Positions 33,736 to 45,578 of a DNA stretch of 64,000 bases are shown in pieces. Position 1 is the stretch's first letter. Every line of letters begins with the position of its first letter. Below the pieces are notes generated by a model that saw only the letters and a list, made by a program, of their open reading frames with translations, did no database searches and was not told the DNA's origin. A program made the translations under genes and the position numbers. Source of the stretch: Epichloe hybrida (lineage: Eukaryota; Ascomycota; Sordariomycetes; Hypocreales; Clavicipitaceae); NCBI GenBank assembly GCA_019022495.1, contig JAFEKR010000006.1, positions 496,001 to 560,000 of the forward strand. The letters run 5' to 3'.

Positions 33736-34686
33736 ATGGGTGTGGATGACAAATCTGAGCGCGGCAGGACATACAGGTCTCGACGGAAACAAGACACGAG
33801 TGCGATAGAGGAGGCTAATGCGAAGAGCGATGCTGAATTTGCCGCAGCGTATCTACCCTCACTGTATGTACAACGAATGCTCTCCCATCCCGCTCTGTCT
33901 GCGTGTTTCATGGACTTGTCATTCTCGTAGGGAGGGTCAATTGAAGAAGTCGGGTTGTTGATGGCGTAGCCCTCTAGACTGGACGCATCCCATCTCGGAG
34001 AGGGTGTATGATGTGCAACTTCGCGGGGCCGTGGCACTGGAAGAAGCCCATATCACGGCTTGTTTTGACTTGATTGACGAGACGAGCGGCGAGGACTATC
34101 GCGGGTCCAGCCTGGGATGGCATCCTGTCGCCAAGAAGAAGGAGATGCGGTCTCCGGAGCTACGGTACATTCTCGTCTTGCACGACGATCAGGTATGCGG
34201 GTTTGCGTCCATGATGCCAACGTTTGAGAATGGAGAGGCGGTTGTGTATTGCTACGAGATTCATTTGAAGACCGAGTTGAAGGGGTAAGTACATCATTCA
34301 TCTGCTACTTGGTTTGGGATGGGAAACATGTACAGGCGTTGTCGACCAGCTCTTTTGGCAGCACCGCAGGCGAAGCTACAACAGGCGTGAAGCGAGTTTC
34401 ATGGAGAGAGAGAGAGAAACAGACAGAGGGCAAAGCTAATGGGCATGATGGATGGACCAGAAGCGGGCTTGGCAGACAGTTGATGCAGTTGGTCGTCGAA
34501 GCAGGCGAGCGGATCGAGTGTGTGCACAAGGTGATGCTCACTTGCTTTGTGAACAATACGCACGCGAGATGGTTCTACGAGAGGCTTGGGTTCGGGGTGG
34601 ATGCGTGCTCGCCGCAGGAGAGAAAGCTTCGTGGGGGGAAGGTTGTGGTGCCGGATTATGTGATTATGAGTAGACGGACGGGATGA
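33736..34686 (+). CDS. N-alpha-acetyltransferase NatD (Naa40/Nat4)
   Basis: Three exons (33736-33863, 33970-34284, 34461-34686) encode 222 residues; introns of 106 and 176 bp join in phase (CT|C and GG|A). It is a GNAT fold with LRYILVLHDDQVCGFASMMP, the substrate-binding strand VVYCYEIHLKTELKG, the acetyl-CoA loop GSGLGRQLMQ spanning the second splice junction, and the C-terminal NNTHARWFYERLGF. EGEAVVYCYEIHL-type sequence is diagnostic of NatD, which acetylates the N-terminal Ser of histones H4 and H2A. Basic residues near the N-terminus (RGRTYRSRRK) fit nuclear or ribosome association. Length is typical of the family. Confidence 0.9.
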
Positions 34687-34955
34687 AGGCGAGTGAGTTG
34701 AAGTTGATATTAGTTTGATACAGAGCTACGGATCCGTGTTGAATGGCGTCCAGGGTAGGTGGATCACCGACTCTCATTCCTTCCCTCATCCCCTCCCAGG
34801 ATGACTTCCACGCTACCCATTCACCCATACTGACGTGGCACTTATTACGGATCCAACATGAGTAAACCTGTCAATATACTCCGTCCTCCGCACTACATCG
34901 GAAATGCGACTGACCAACTCGGAGTTCGTCTTTTCCAACACAACTTCGGTGCTTG

Positions 34956-37852
34956 ATGACAAACATGAAGGCTCTGGTGCAGAGCTATCCTCCCCTCGGT
35001 CAAGTGACCGTGGTCAACAATAGTCGCCCGTGGCTCACAGTGGTATTGGAGGTGTCCATCCATCGAGCACAGGAGCCATGGGAGGTATCCCTGTGGACGT
35101 CTGTAGACGAAGGGGAATGGCGTGAAGCCAAACTTGGCAGGACTGAGCAATGCCTAGATCCTCAAATGCTACAAAAACAACCACCCGCAAGCACATTCTT
35201 GCACTTCTCTGGCCGACTGCCCATGCAGAAATGCGCAAGCTTTACCATCAAGTTCCGTCCTTCCAAAAACAAGACATGGGAATGGGTTCGCGATGAGCAA
35301 GGTCTGGGTGACGGAATTGTGCTACTGCAGTGCCCAGAATCCCCCTCGGACAGCTTGCAACCACGGATTCCAGATCTTAACCCCGAATGGAGGATCACAT
35401 CGGGGGTTAGTCAATCTCCCGGCACCCGAATTTGGACTCTGCAGTGTTCAATCCAGGGCTCGGTCGGCAAGGACTCATCTGTTCGCAGCATCGACATTGG
35501 TACGCCGTGGGGCTCGTTCCTGAGGTAGGCTGTATGCAGTCTTATAGCATTCACCAGCTATGCTCCGTCACGCTGCCCATACCGAACCAGAGCGGCCGCT
35601 AATCTGGTACAGATGGTTTGCCTTGGTGCGTCACCGACCCTCATGGCTGGGCCCTCGACAAGGCACATCGCGCTTCCTCGTAGACCAGACTGCGATCATG
35701 TGTTGCTTTTTAAGTGGTCAGGGCAAGACCATGACACTACTTGCAGTCAGTGGTGTTGACGACATGTCGGTCACATTCAGCAGCACCGACCAAAATACCA
35801 TCAGTGTCCATGTATGATCGCAATGTCTAATTTTAGCTGTAGCTCGCATAACTGACATTCCCAGGCCCGAAACGACTCTTCATCTGCAGGGACTGTCAAG
35901 GTTTTGATATCTGACGGGCCTGATTTTGACCACACTGTTGCTTCTGTCATGTATGAGGCGAGGGATCTGGTGTCAACATGTACTGTGCCACGGGGTGAAC
36001 ATGAAAACGGTGGCGAAATTCACACAAAAGCCACAGCCACGGCTCGATGGGAGGCAGAGTGGTACGACGGACTAGGGTTCTGTAAGCCTTTGTCCCGTAT
36101 CAATGTCGGAGTTGGCCTAATAACTGGTCAGGCACTTGGAATTCTCTTGGTCAACAACTTTCGGAAGACAAGCTTCTTGACGCGGTCAAGGAACTGGCTC
36201 AAAAGAAAATTCACATTACAAGCCTCATCATTGATGACAACTGGCAATCCATCGACCGCACCGGAAACGACCAATCCCAGTACGGGTGGATTGAATTCGA
36301 AGCAGATAAGCAGGCATTCCCGAGCGGACTTAAAAATCTAGTCACGAATATTCGAAAATCGCATCCAGATATCCGGCATGTCCTAGTGTGGCACGCCTTA
36401 TTGGGATATTGGGGCGGCATCTCCCCAAATGGTGTCATCGCCAAGAGGTACAAAACGTCAATCGTAGCACAAAGCGGTGAGAGCCAGCGAACCCTTACCG
36501 TTGTTGCCAAAGAGAATTTGTCGCAGTTCTACGACGACTTTTACACCTTTCTAGTAAGATCGGGAATCGACGGTGTAAAGACTGACGGTCAAGTCATGCT
36601 CGACTTGCTCAAGGAAGCACCGGATCGTCGCGAGCTGAGCTCGACCTATCTTGATGAGTGGTCCAAAGCATCGCAGAAGCACTTCGGCAAAAAAGCCATT
36701 TCGTGCATGTCGCAATTTCCACTGGCTCTTTTTCACTCGCAATTACCTCGGTCACCCCGGAAGAGAATAGTGCGAAACTCAGATGACTATTTCCCCAATG
36801 AACCTACATCGCACCCGTGGCATATATGGGCTAATGCTCACAACGCCATATTCACACGGTTTCTCAATGTAGTCCCCGACTGGGATATGTTTCAGTCGGT
36901 GCACGAACACTCCGAGTTCCACGCTGCGGCTCGTTGCGTGAGCGGTGGCCCGATCTACATGACAGACGTTCCAGGGGAGCACAATATGCCTCTCATCAAG
37001 CAAATGACAGCCCTGACGCCGCTTGGCCGGACTATTGTTCTCAGGCCTAGTTCCCTCGGGAGCTCTATCCATCACTACGAGAAGTATGAAGAGGGCACGC
37101 TGTTGAAAATAGGTAGTTACCACGGTGAGTTGTTGGGTCATGTCTTGCACTGCGAACGATGGTGTCTGATGGCAACACATAGGCGCATCGCAAGCTGGCA
37201 CAGGCATTCTCGGGGTTTTCAACGTGTCCCAAAGACGCATAAATGAACTTGCGCCACTGAACTATTTCCCTGGAATAGTGCCGTCCGTTGACTACGTCAT
37301 TCGAGCTCATACAACCGGCAAGGTCTCAGGTCCCATTTCCCTGGAGCTGGAGCAAGCAACTTCTTTGATCACCATTTCGCTTGATGTGCGAGCATATGAG
37401 ATTCTGTGTGCTTTCCCAGTAACTTCATTCGAGGGCCACAAATACATCGACGGCCATGCTGGTCTCGTTGGCTTGACCGGCAAAATGACTGGCTGCGCTG
37501 CTCTCACCACCACCAGCTCGATTCTCAGACCAGAGACCGGTCGATTGGCCCTAATGTGTAGCTTAAAAGCATTGGGTGTTCTTGGTACGTGTGTCTTGCC
37601 ATTCGCTCAAAATGACGGAAGAACGCTAGCTGACGTGGACAAGGCGTGTTCATATCGACTCTTCCAAGTATGAGTATTGGTGACGACTTAATGGTCACAA
37701 TCCAAGACATTCCCGTGCCTTTTGAGACTGTTGAAAGAAGTGAGAGGGATTGTCACGTGCTGGAGATTGACGTTGAGCGGGCTTGGGAATTGATGGATGT
37801 GACCGATTTGCAGCAGGATGAGGTCACAGTGAAGTGCTCATTCAATGTGTAG
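34956..37852 (+). CDS. GH36-type glycoside hydrolase, raffinose-synthase/Sip1-like
   Basis: Six exons (34956-35524, 35613-35811, 35865-36081, 36132-37124, 37183-37584, 37644-37852) encode 862 residues; all five introns (88, 53, 50, 58 and 59 bp) keep phase. The family signature GLGFCTWNSLGQ is restored across intron 3. Other marks are SLIIDDNWQSID, the nucleophile region DGVKTDGQVMLDLL, and the acid/base region VPDWDMFQSVHEHSEFHAA. No signal peptide is visible, so the enzyme is probably intracellular. Members are alpha-galactosidases or galactosyl transferases on raffinose-family sugars; which applies here cannot be told. It follows NatD on the same strand with its own short promoter. Confidence 0.9.
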
Positions 37853-38414
37853 GTCAAGGTATTTCAGTTCTGTCGATACGTCCGTAACTTGCTTGCATTT
37901 AAGCACAACTGTCAGCAAGACAGGACATGACACACATAGTCTCGGGCGGACAATCGCGGCGCGGAGCCAACTCATTTTTATTTAGGAGGGGGGAAACCAA
38001 GCAAGACAAGACAAGTAGGGCATCCGAGGATGGACTGGACTGGGAAATTGCCGAATGCGCTGGCATCATGCGGCTGGACAGGCTTATCAGTACCGAAACT
38101 CGCAGTGGTGATTTTTCTCCTTTGTGATCATGCATGTACAATATATTGTATGTACAATGCACGTGTCACACGGATAGAGCCAAGGAGTTGTGGTTGTCAG
38201 TTTAGTAATACCGCCCTCTGATTGGCTTTGCGGACCAATGCGATGGCCGCCTGTGAGGCTAAGCCTCGGAGCTGGTCGGAATGGCAAAAATCAAAAATCT
38301 GGACGCCTGGTGCTTCAGGCCACAAACTACCTCCGGAAAGCCTCTGGCCGAGCGACATCGAAAGATTTCATCAAACCACCCAGTTCCATCCTCGAGCCAC
38401 CCAAACCACCCCCA
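37853..38414. promoter_or_regulatory. Promoter region of MPP-beta
   Basis: 562 bp with paired CCAAT boxes in both orientations (attgg near 38220, ccaat near 38234) about 180-195 bp before the start codon, typical of HAP-complex-regulated respiratory genes in fungi. A tacaatatattgtatgtaca palindrome lies near 38136-38155. Confidence 0.55.
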
Positions 38415-40134
38415 ATGGCGTCTCGCAGACTAGCTTTGAATCTCTCGCAGGGCCTGCGAAGCCGTGCTGGTCTGTCGGCCACCGGCTTACTTCGCCGTGG
38501 CTTCGCGACTCCTTCCAGCGTCGGCAAAACTCAAACCACAACACTCAAGAACGGCTTGACCGTGCGTACCATCCGCCCGGGCTCAATTGGCCTCGAGATA
38601 TATCCCGTGACTTGAATTTAACTAGGCGGTTTCTAGGTCGCTACTGAGCATTCACCATGGGCCCAAACCTCAACCGTTGGCGTTTGGATCGACGCCGGTT
38701 CCCGCGCCGAGACTGACGAGAACAACGGTACCGCACACTTCCTCGAGCATCTGGCTTTCAAGGTAGGGCAACGGCTATTGGCGATAACGGCAATTGTCTC
38801 TCGGATTGCTAACACAACCAAACCTCAGGGCACCGCCAAGCGATCGCAGCAGCAATTAGAACTCGAAATCGAGAACATGGGTGGTCACCTGAACGCGTAC
38901 ACGTCGGTGAGCATTGATACCCTCTCTTCAGGGAGACACCCGGAATGAGAATGAAAGGGATCTAACACAGCCTGCAGCGCGAGAACACCGTATATTTTGC
39001 CAAGGCCTTCAACTCCGATGTGCCCCAGTGCGTCGACATCCTGTCCGACATTCTGCAGAACTCCAAGCTTGAGGAGTCCGCCATTGAGCGTGAGCGCGAT
39101 GTCATCCTGCGCGAGTCTGAGGAGGTTGAGAAGCAAGTTGAGGAGGTTGTTTTCGATCATCTACATGCTACTGCCTTCCAGCACCAGCCCCTGGGCCGCA
39201 CCATCTTGGGTCCCCGCCAGAACATCCGCGACATCACCCGAACCGAGCTCACCAACTACATCAAGAGCAACTACACCGCTGACCGGATGGTTCTCGTCGG
39301 TGCCGGCGGCATTCCCCATGAGCAGCTTGTTGAACTGGCCGAGAAGCACTTCTCCCGTCTTCCCAGCAAGGGCCCAGAGAACGAGGCCTATCTGCTATCC
39401 AAGAAGAGGGCTGATTTCATCGGCTCTGATGTCCGTGTTCGTGATGACACCATGGGCACCGCCAACGTTGCCATCGCTGTCGAGGGTGTAAGCTGGAACT
39501 CTGAGGATTACTTCACCGCTCTGGTCACCCAGGCTATTGTTGGCAACTACGACAAGGCCATGGGCAACGCGCCTCACCAGGGCAGCAAGCTCAGCGGCTT
39601 GGTCCACCGACACGAGCTGGCCAATAGCTTCATGAGTTTCTCTACCAGCTACAGCGATACTGGGTAAGTAATCTTCCAATAGTCGCATAAAAAAATGCGT
39701 GAATCCATCGCGGTACATGAACTAATGGTATTATTTTTTTTGCCAGTCTGTGGGGTATCTACCTTAGCACCGACAACATCACCCACCTCGACGATCTTGT
39801 CCACTTCTCCATTCGTGAGTGGATGCGTCTTTGCACCAACGTTGGTGAGGCTGAAGTCGAGCGCGCCAAGGCTCAACTGAAGGCTTCTATTCTTCTGTCT
39901 CTCGATGGCACCACCGCCGTCGCCGAGGACATTGGTCGCCAAATCATCACCACTGGCCGCCGCATGATGCCCGGCGAGATCGAGCGCAAGATTGATGCCA
40001 TCACCGAGACTGATGTCATGGACTTTGCCAACCGCAAGTTGTGGGACAAGGACATTGCTATTAGTGCCGTCGGTAGCATTGAGGCGTTGTTTGACTACCA
40101 AAGACTGAGGAACACAATGAAGCCCAAGTTCTAA
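38415..40134 (+). CDS. Mitochondrial processing peptidase beta subunit
   Basis: Five exons (38415-38561, 38637-38762, 38829-38906, 38978-39663, 39747-40134) encode 474 residues; introns of 75, 66, 71 and 83 bp. The N-terminal presequence ([19 protein letters not shown] ... RRGFATPS) has a typical cleavage region. The inverted zinc motif HFLEH is at residues 83-87, with the downstream [17 protein letters not shown] helix that supplies the distal zinc Glu. [17 protein letters not shown] and the C-terminal half match beta-MPP. The enzyme removes presequences from imported proteins; in Neurospora the same polypeptide is core protein I of the bc1 complex. Intact zinc ligands argue for the catalytic beta subunit rather than alpha. 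Confidence 0.96.
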
Positions 40135-40642
40135 GTTTAGCGGTGGACCCTCGGAGTTGGCAAAAGCGCGAATCGGGTATAGAGTGTATGAGATGCTGTT
40201 TTAACTAAAGGCCTAGTGTACCATAAAGCTCTCTCTTTGTTCATACAAGTAGTCAGAATTGGGGGGGGGGGGGGGGCTAAAATCTGGTATTCTACTTTGT
40301 CGAATCAACACGTCGAATATGTGCTATTGAGTGATCATGTCGAGTTTTGGAACCCGTCGTGTCTTTCTGCCTACAGTAGATGAATTTGCATGTATCGCAG
40401 CATTGTCCGGACTGGGGCCTAGTCTTAGTAGGCAGTGCCATGTCACCATGGTCAACAACAGACATGTCCATAATCAAGATTCGGATTGTCAGAAATTATG
40501 GCTCACTCCCTGATGGGGTTCTAAGTTTGAAAGAATATGCTCCCCGCAGACCCTTTTGCCTGCCCTCAAACACCGAAAACGCCGACCCAAGCACCGTTCT
40601 TTGTAGGGATGAAGCCTGCAACGGCAACTCCCCTCCCCAATC
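40135..40642. other. Convergent intergenic region with a G16 tract
   Basis: 508 bp between the convergent MPP-beta and TAF9 genes. A run of 16 G (40261-40276) lies about 130 bp after the MPP-beta stop codon, probably in the 3' UTR. No gene was seen. Confidence 0.5.
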
Positions 40643-41413
40643 TTACTCCGCCATCTCCTGATCAACGTCGTCACCAAAGACATCATCCACAGTGCCTCCC
40701 TCGACACCATCACCACCGACATCTTCAGGTTCAGGCCCCTCGATACCTTCCATGGCATCTCCTCCTTTCCCACCCCCTGCGTGGTCGTCGTGGTCGTCAT
40801 CATCATCATCACCGGCTTCGTCCCACATATCCTTGAGGCCCCAACTTGTCCCGCTCAGTACAAAGCGCTCGCTGGGAAGTCGGACACCCCATTCATTCGG
40901 GACGATCCTCGGCAACGCTACTTTGTTTCGTTCTCTCGCGAGTTCCTGCATGTAGTCCTTGCTGATGCCGCCCCCGCTGCTTCCCCCGCGGAACTGGTAG
41001 CCCAGGCGGGCCCCGATGGCCAGCTTCACGCCGTTGGCGGTGATGGGAGCATCGCCAGCAGCCAAGGCAGTTGCTCCCGAGGCAGCGGATGGTTTTGAGC
41101 CAGCTTGGGTGACGTAGGGGTCGCCGGATAGATGTAGAGCGTCGTTGAGAACGGACGAGGTGTGTCTGTATGCGAAGTCGAGGAGGAGGAGCGGGACTCG
41201 CTGCTCGTAGGCGGTGACGCCTTGTGAGGTGAGGAGGAGTTCAATCAGACGTGAGTCGCGAGGTCGGGGGTCAGCGGTGCTGGTGGGCTGCGCCGGGGCG
41301 GGTTGCCCTGCGGGGGCGGCAGATTGTGTTTGTGTGTTTGGAGCGGCGGCTGCGTTTTGCGAGGCATTTGCCGAGGGTGCAACGCCGTTTGTTTGGGGCT
41401 GACTTGATGCCAT
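40643..41413 (-). CDS. TAF9: TFIID/SAGA subunit TAF9
   Basis: Single minus-strand exon, 256 residues from ATG 41413. The first 48 residues are low-complexity (Gln/Ala/Pro). A histone fold follows with [40 protein letters not shown] and LHLSGDPY, then [18 protein letters not shown], the pattern of TAFII31/TAF9. The tail is acidic with a poly-Asp stretch. TAF9 pairs with TAF6 in TFIID and SAGA. The frame continues open upstream to 41596, but that part lacks conservation. Divergent from HIS4 with 469 bp between start codons. Confidence 0.92.
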   Translation of the reverse strand: MASSQPQTNGVAPSANASQNAAAAPNTQTQSAAPAGQPAPAQPTSTADPRPRDSRLIELLLTSQGVTAYEQRVPLLLLDFAYRHTSSVLNDALHLSGDPYVTQAGSKPSAASGATALAAGDAPITANGVKLAIGARLGYQFRGGSSGGGISKDYMQELARERNKVALPRIVPNEWGVRLPSERFVLSGTSWGLKDMWDEAGDDDDDDHDDHAGGGKGGDAMEGIEGPEPEDVGGDGVEGGTVDDVFGDDVDQEMAE

Positions 41414-41882
41414 GCTGAATATGGTGGTGGTGGTGGTGGGTGGTGTGAGAGAGAGCCGGCGGGTCGATATGTTTGCGCCGCACGGGTGATTGGGGCGCAG
41501 GCGTCGCCAGGGAAGGGAATTTTCGCTCCTACTGATTGTGCATCTGGTGAGAAGTGTGCTGGTGTGGTGGTCTGTGAAATGCAATGAGCAGAGCAACTGG
41601 GTGGAGGTCGTTGACGAAGTCGCAACACGTAAGGTTGAAGCTGGGATGGCTTAAACGACGTGGAGCTCGGAGGAGGTTCGAGGCACAAGATTCAAGAAGG
41701 AAGGTCCGAGGCTGGGATAGAGCGGATGGAGCGTTAATCCGGGCCAATGGCGCTGGGCGGATAACTTGATTACTGTACATATGTATGTACATATCAAGTC
41801 CGCCATCAACTGCTGACAGCTGCCCCACCAATGAGCTTTTTCCAGCTTGCCTCGTCTTGAATGATCCGAGAATAGCCTCATC
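41414..41882. promoter_or_regulatory. Shared divergent promoter, TAF9 / HIS4
   Basis: 469 bp. CCAAT boxes occur near 41740 (gggccaatgg) and 41828 (caccaatgag), and a tacatatgtatgtaca palindrome near 41776. No perfect TGACTCA site for the Gcn4/CPC1 activator was found by eye, although HIS4 genes are usual targets of general amino-acid control. Confidence 0.55.
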
Positions 41883-44566
41883 ATGGAAACCGAACTCCCT
41901 TTGCCGTTTCTCATCAGTGTCGCTGTGCCACCGGGCTTGGCCAAACTCGACGGCTTGACCCGTGAGGAAGTGTCGCTGCTGGGAAATCCCTTCTTGCAAG
42001 CCACGCCCAAGACGCAAGAGAAGCTCATTCGCTTCTTCAATCGCCACAATTACGAATTCCACGCTCACATCGATGCCACCGCTCTCGAGTCTCGAGACGA
42101 TGTGATAGCCCTGCTGGATCGCGGGGCGCGCAAGGTCTTCGTTGCACCCGAAGCCCTGTCACAGTTCACCGATTTCGGCGACAGAGTGCTCCCGGTCGTC
42201 TCCAAGCCCGACCTCTCCGCCGCATCGGAGCACGGATTGCTGATCAGAGACTTTGATCTGTCCGCTGCCGAGTCGCGGAAATTCATCGAGGCCGCTCAAT
42301 CGACCACGCCCAGGAACCTCTACCTGCGCCCGATTGACGACGGCACGCCTCTCGACAAATTCGTCGAGGTCGCCAAGCAAGCCAACGCAATTCCCGTCTT
42401 GCCCTCCACTGGTCTCACCACTGACAAATCTGCCACGGACAAGCTGCTGCTGTCCAAAGTCATCGCCAGTTACTGGAAGTCGGATCGCCAGGACGGCCTC
42501 ATCCCCACCGTCGTGACGGACGAGGCTGGCGTCGCGCTCGGCCTCGCCTACACCAGCGACGAGAGCATCCTCGAAGCCCTCAAGACCCAGACTGGAGTGT
42601 ACCAAAGCCGCAAGCGAGGATTATGGATCAAGGGGGCCACCTCGGGGGACACCCAAGAGCTTGTCCGGGTGGCTTTGGACTGCGACAACGACACATTGAA
42701 GTTCATCGTCAAGCAAAAGGGCCGTTTCTGCCACCTGCAACAGTTTGGATGCTTCGGCAACCTGAATGGCATACCCGCCCTGGAGCAGACCCTGTTGTCA
42801 AGGAAGCAGTCTGCCCCAGAGGGCTCTTATACCGCTCGGCTGTTCTCCGACGAGAAGCTCTTGCGGGCCAAGATCATGGAGGAGGCGGAAGAACTTTGCG
42901 ACGCCAAGACACCTCAGGAAGCCGCCTTTGAAGCCGCCGACCTAATCTACTTCGCCTTGACCAAAGCCATCGGCGCTGGCGCTAGCTTGGCTGATATTGA
43001 GGCCAACCTGGACGCAAAGAGCCTCAAAGTTTCACGGAGACCTGGCAACGCCAAAGGAAAATGGGCAGAGAAGGAGGGCGTCGAGAGCGAGACCGCCGCC
43101 GCCGCATCTTCCAAACCCGCCGTTGTTGACTCTCCTGCGAAGCCTATCTGCTCACGAATCACCATGCGGCGAATCGATTCCGCCAAGGTCTCCGAAGCCG
43201 AGCTCCTCAAGGCTCTTCAGCGACCCTCCCAGAAATCCCCCGAAGCCATTCTCAAAATCGTCACCCCCATCATCGACGACGTCCGCGAGAATGGCGACAG
43301 AGCTCTGCTGTCATACACCCACAAGTTTGAAAAGGCAACCTCACTCACCTCACCGGTCATCAAGGCTCCTTTCCCCAAGGAGCTCATGAACCTGGATGCC
43401 GAGACCATCAAGGCCATTGACACATCGTTTGAAAACATCCAGAAGTTCCACTCGGCGCAAAAGGAAGACAAGCCCCTTCAAGTAGAGACCATGCCTGGAG
43501 TCGTCTGCGGCCGCTTCTCCAGACCCATCGAACGAGTCGGCCTTTACATCCCCGGTGGCACTGCTGTTCTCCCCAGCACAGCCCTCATGCTTGGAGTGCC
43601 GGCCATGGTGGCAGGTTGCCGGAAGCTCGTGCTCGCCTCGCCTCCCCGGGAAGACGGCAGCATCACCCCCGAAATCGTCTACGTCGCGCACAAAGTCGGC
43701 GCCGAGAGCATCGTGCTCGCTGGAGGTGCCCAAGCCGTCGCGGCCATGGCCTACGGCACCGAGTCCGTCAGCAAGGTCGACAAGATCCTTGGGCCCGGCA
43801 ACCAATTCGTCACGGCCGCCAAAATGCACGTCAGCAACGACACCAATGCCGGCGTGAGCATCGACATGCCCGCTGGTCCATCCGAAGTGCTCGTCGTTGC
43901 CGACGGGGAGGCCAACCCTGCCTTTGTGGCGTCGGACCTGCTGTCACAGGCCGAGCACGGCGTAGACAGCCAGGTCATTCTCATAGCCGTCGACCTGAGC
44001 GAGGAGCAGCTCCAGGCCATTGACGACGAGGTGCACAACCAGGCCGTGGCCCTCCCACGCGTAGACATTGTCCGCGGCTCCATCGCCCACTCCGTCACCG
44101 TCCGTGTCAAGAACATGCAGGAAGCCATGCGCATCAGCAACGAGTACGCACCGGAGCATCTCATTCTGCAGATCAGAGATGCGGCCAAGACGGTAGACCA
44201 GGTCGTGAACGCAGGCAGCGTCTTCATCGGTGAATGGACCCCCGAGAGCGTAGGCGACTACTCTGCCGGCGTGAACCACTCCCTCCGTAAGTCTTGGTCC
44301 ATCCATCCACTGGGGGACAACCCCCCGTCTCGGAAACCTGATGCTGACCTGACCCCTCTCTCACTCGCACAGCTACATACGGCTTCGCCAAGCAATATTC
44401 TGGCGTCAACCTCGCCTCCTTCATGAAACACATCACCTGCTCGAATCTCACGGCGGAGGGCCTCAAGAACGTCGGCTCCGCAGTCATGCAGTTGGCCAAG
44501 GTGGAGGAACTAGAGGCCCATAGACGGGCTGTTGAGATTCGTCTCAAGCACATGAGTGAACGGTAG
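41883..44566 (+). CDS. HIS4: Trifunctional histidine biosynthesis protein (HisI-HisE-HisD)
   Basis: Exons 41883-44286 and 44373-44566 encode 865 residues. An N-terminal domain (about 1-230) leads into phosphoribosyl-AMP cyclohydrolase (about 245-300: GLWIKGATSGDTQELV, LDCDNDTLKFIVKQ), then phosphoribosyl-ATP pyrophosphohydrolase (about 300-395: YTARLFSDEKLLRAKIMEEA). A Ala-rich linker precedes histidinol dehydrogenase (about 430-865: GLYIPGGTAVLPST, GPGNQFVTAAK, AGPSEVLVVADG, DLLSQAEHG with the zinc Gln/His pair). It catalyses steps 2, 3, 9 and 10 of histidine synthesis, as in fungal HIS4/his-3. The 86-bp intron falls near the C-terminus before TYGFAKQYSGV. Confidence 0.97.
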
Positions 44567-45260
44567 CCGTCGTCTCTTCACCGAGCTTGGTTTACTTACT
44601 TGTTTATTTTTATTTTTTATTTTTTCGTAGTGCTAGAGTCATGCGATTGAGGTCAAAGAATCGGAGCAACTCGGGTTGTATAGAGTGGGAACAGTCCCTT
44701 GAGACCATGGGGTCAACTGAAACTACGACTTGTATGCAAGGATATGACGAATTTGTGACATGTTCAATAAATGTGACTTGAAAGCTGATAATGATACATA
44801 AAACGCTCCACCATCCATATCCTACCCTGTACATACCCATGATGCAATGTCGTCGTATCAACGCCTCGCTATGCCATTCACCCATCCATTGCCTCAGTCC
44901 CAACCCTGGGCCACTACACCCAACACTCCCCCCCAAAAAAAAGGGTGCTCATGATGAGGACTTGCGCGCCGTCCAGAGTCCCCATTCATAAACGAGTATT
45001 TCCGGCCTCGACGAGCACGTATAAAGTAGAAGTGAATCTGGACTTTTGATTTTTCTGTTCCGAACAGCAAGAACCCCTTTTCACACAAGAGGCTCGTCGG
45101 GCTACGACGCGCCCTCGCTCTCAGGTGTGTGTCGGATCTGCACCGGCTGTTCAACGACTACCTCCTTTCGACTCGACTCGAACTCGATCGCAACGCCGTT
45201 GCCGCTAATCTGCTCCCTTTTCTTTTAGCTTTCTCTTTCTGATATGGTCCATCATCTGTC
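44567..45260. other. Convergent intergenic region
   Basis: 694 bp between the convergent HIS4 and PAH1 genes; T-rich at 44604-44627 just after the HIS4 stop and A-run at 44935-44942. Short frames have no conserved content. Confidence 0.5.
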
Positions 45261-45534
45261 TCAACCCTTCTTCTCCTGAGATAAATGACCAACCCCGGTG
45301 ATTAATTCTGCGCCGACATCTTCCTCGACTGCCTTGTCTGAGATTCTGGCCTTTGAGAGACGGCCGATGAGCCGAGCTTCTTCGTCATCGGAGACGGCCT
45401 CGTCTTCTTCGTACTCGTCCTCCTCACCGTCTAGGTACTCTTCTTGGTCGTCGTCGACATTGTCGTCGTCCACACTTTCGTCTATTGACTCGCGTGAGAT
45501 GTAACTGTCGACGAGGCCATCGCCGATTTCCTCA

Positions 45535-45578
<44 letters not shown>

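Noticed and set aside
41414..41882. Gcn4/CPC1 TGACTCA site before HIS4
   Set aside because: Expected from family regulation, but no perfect copy was found by eye.
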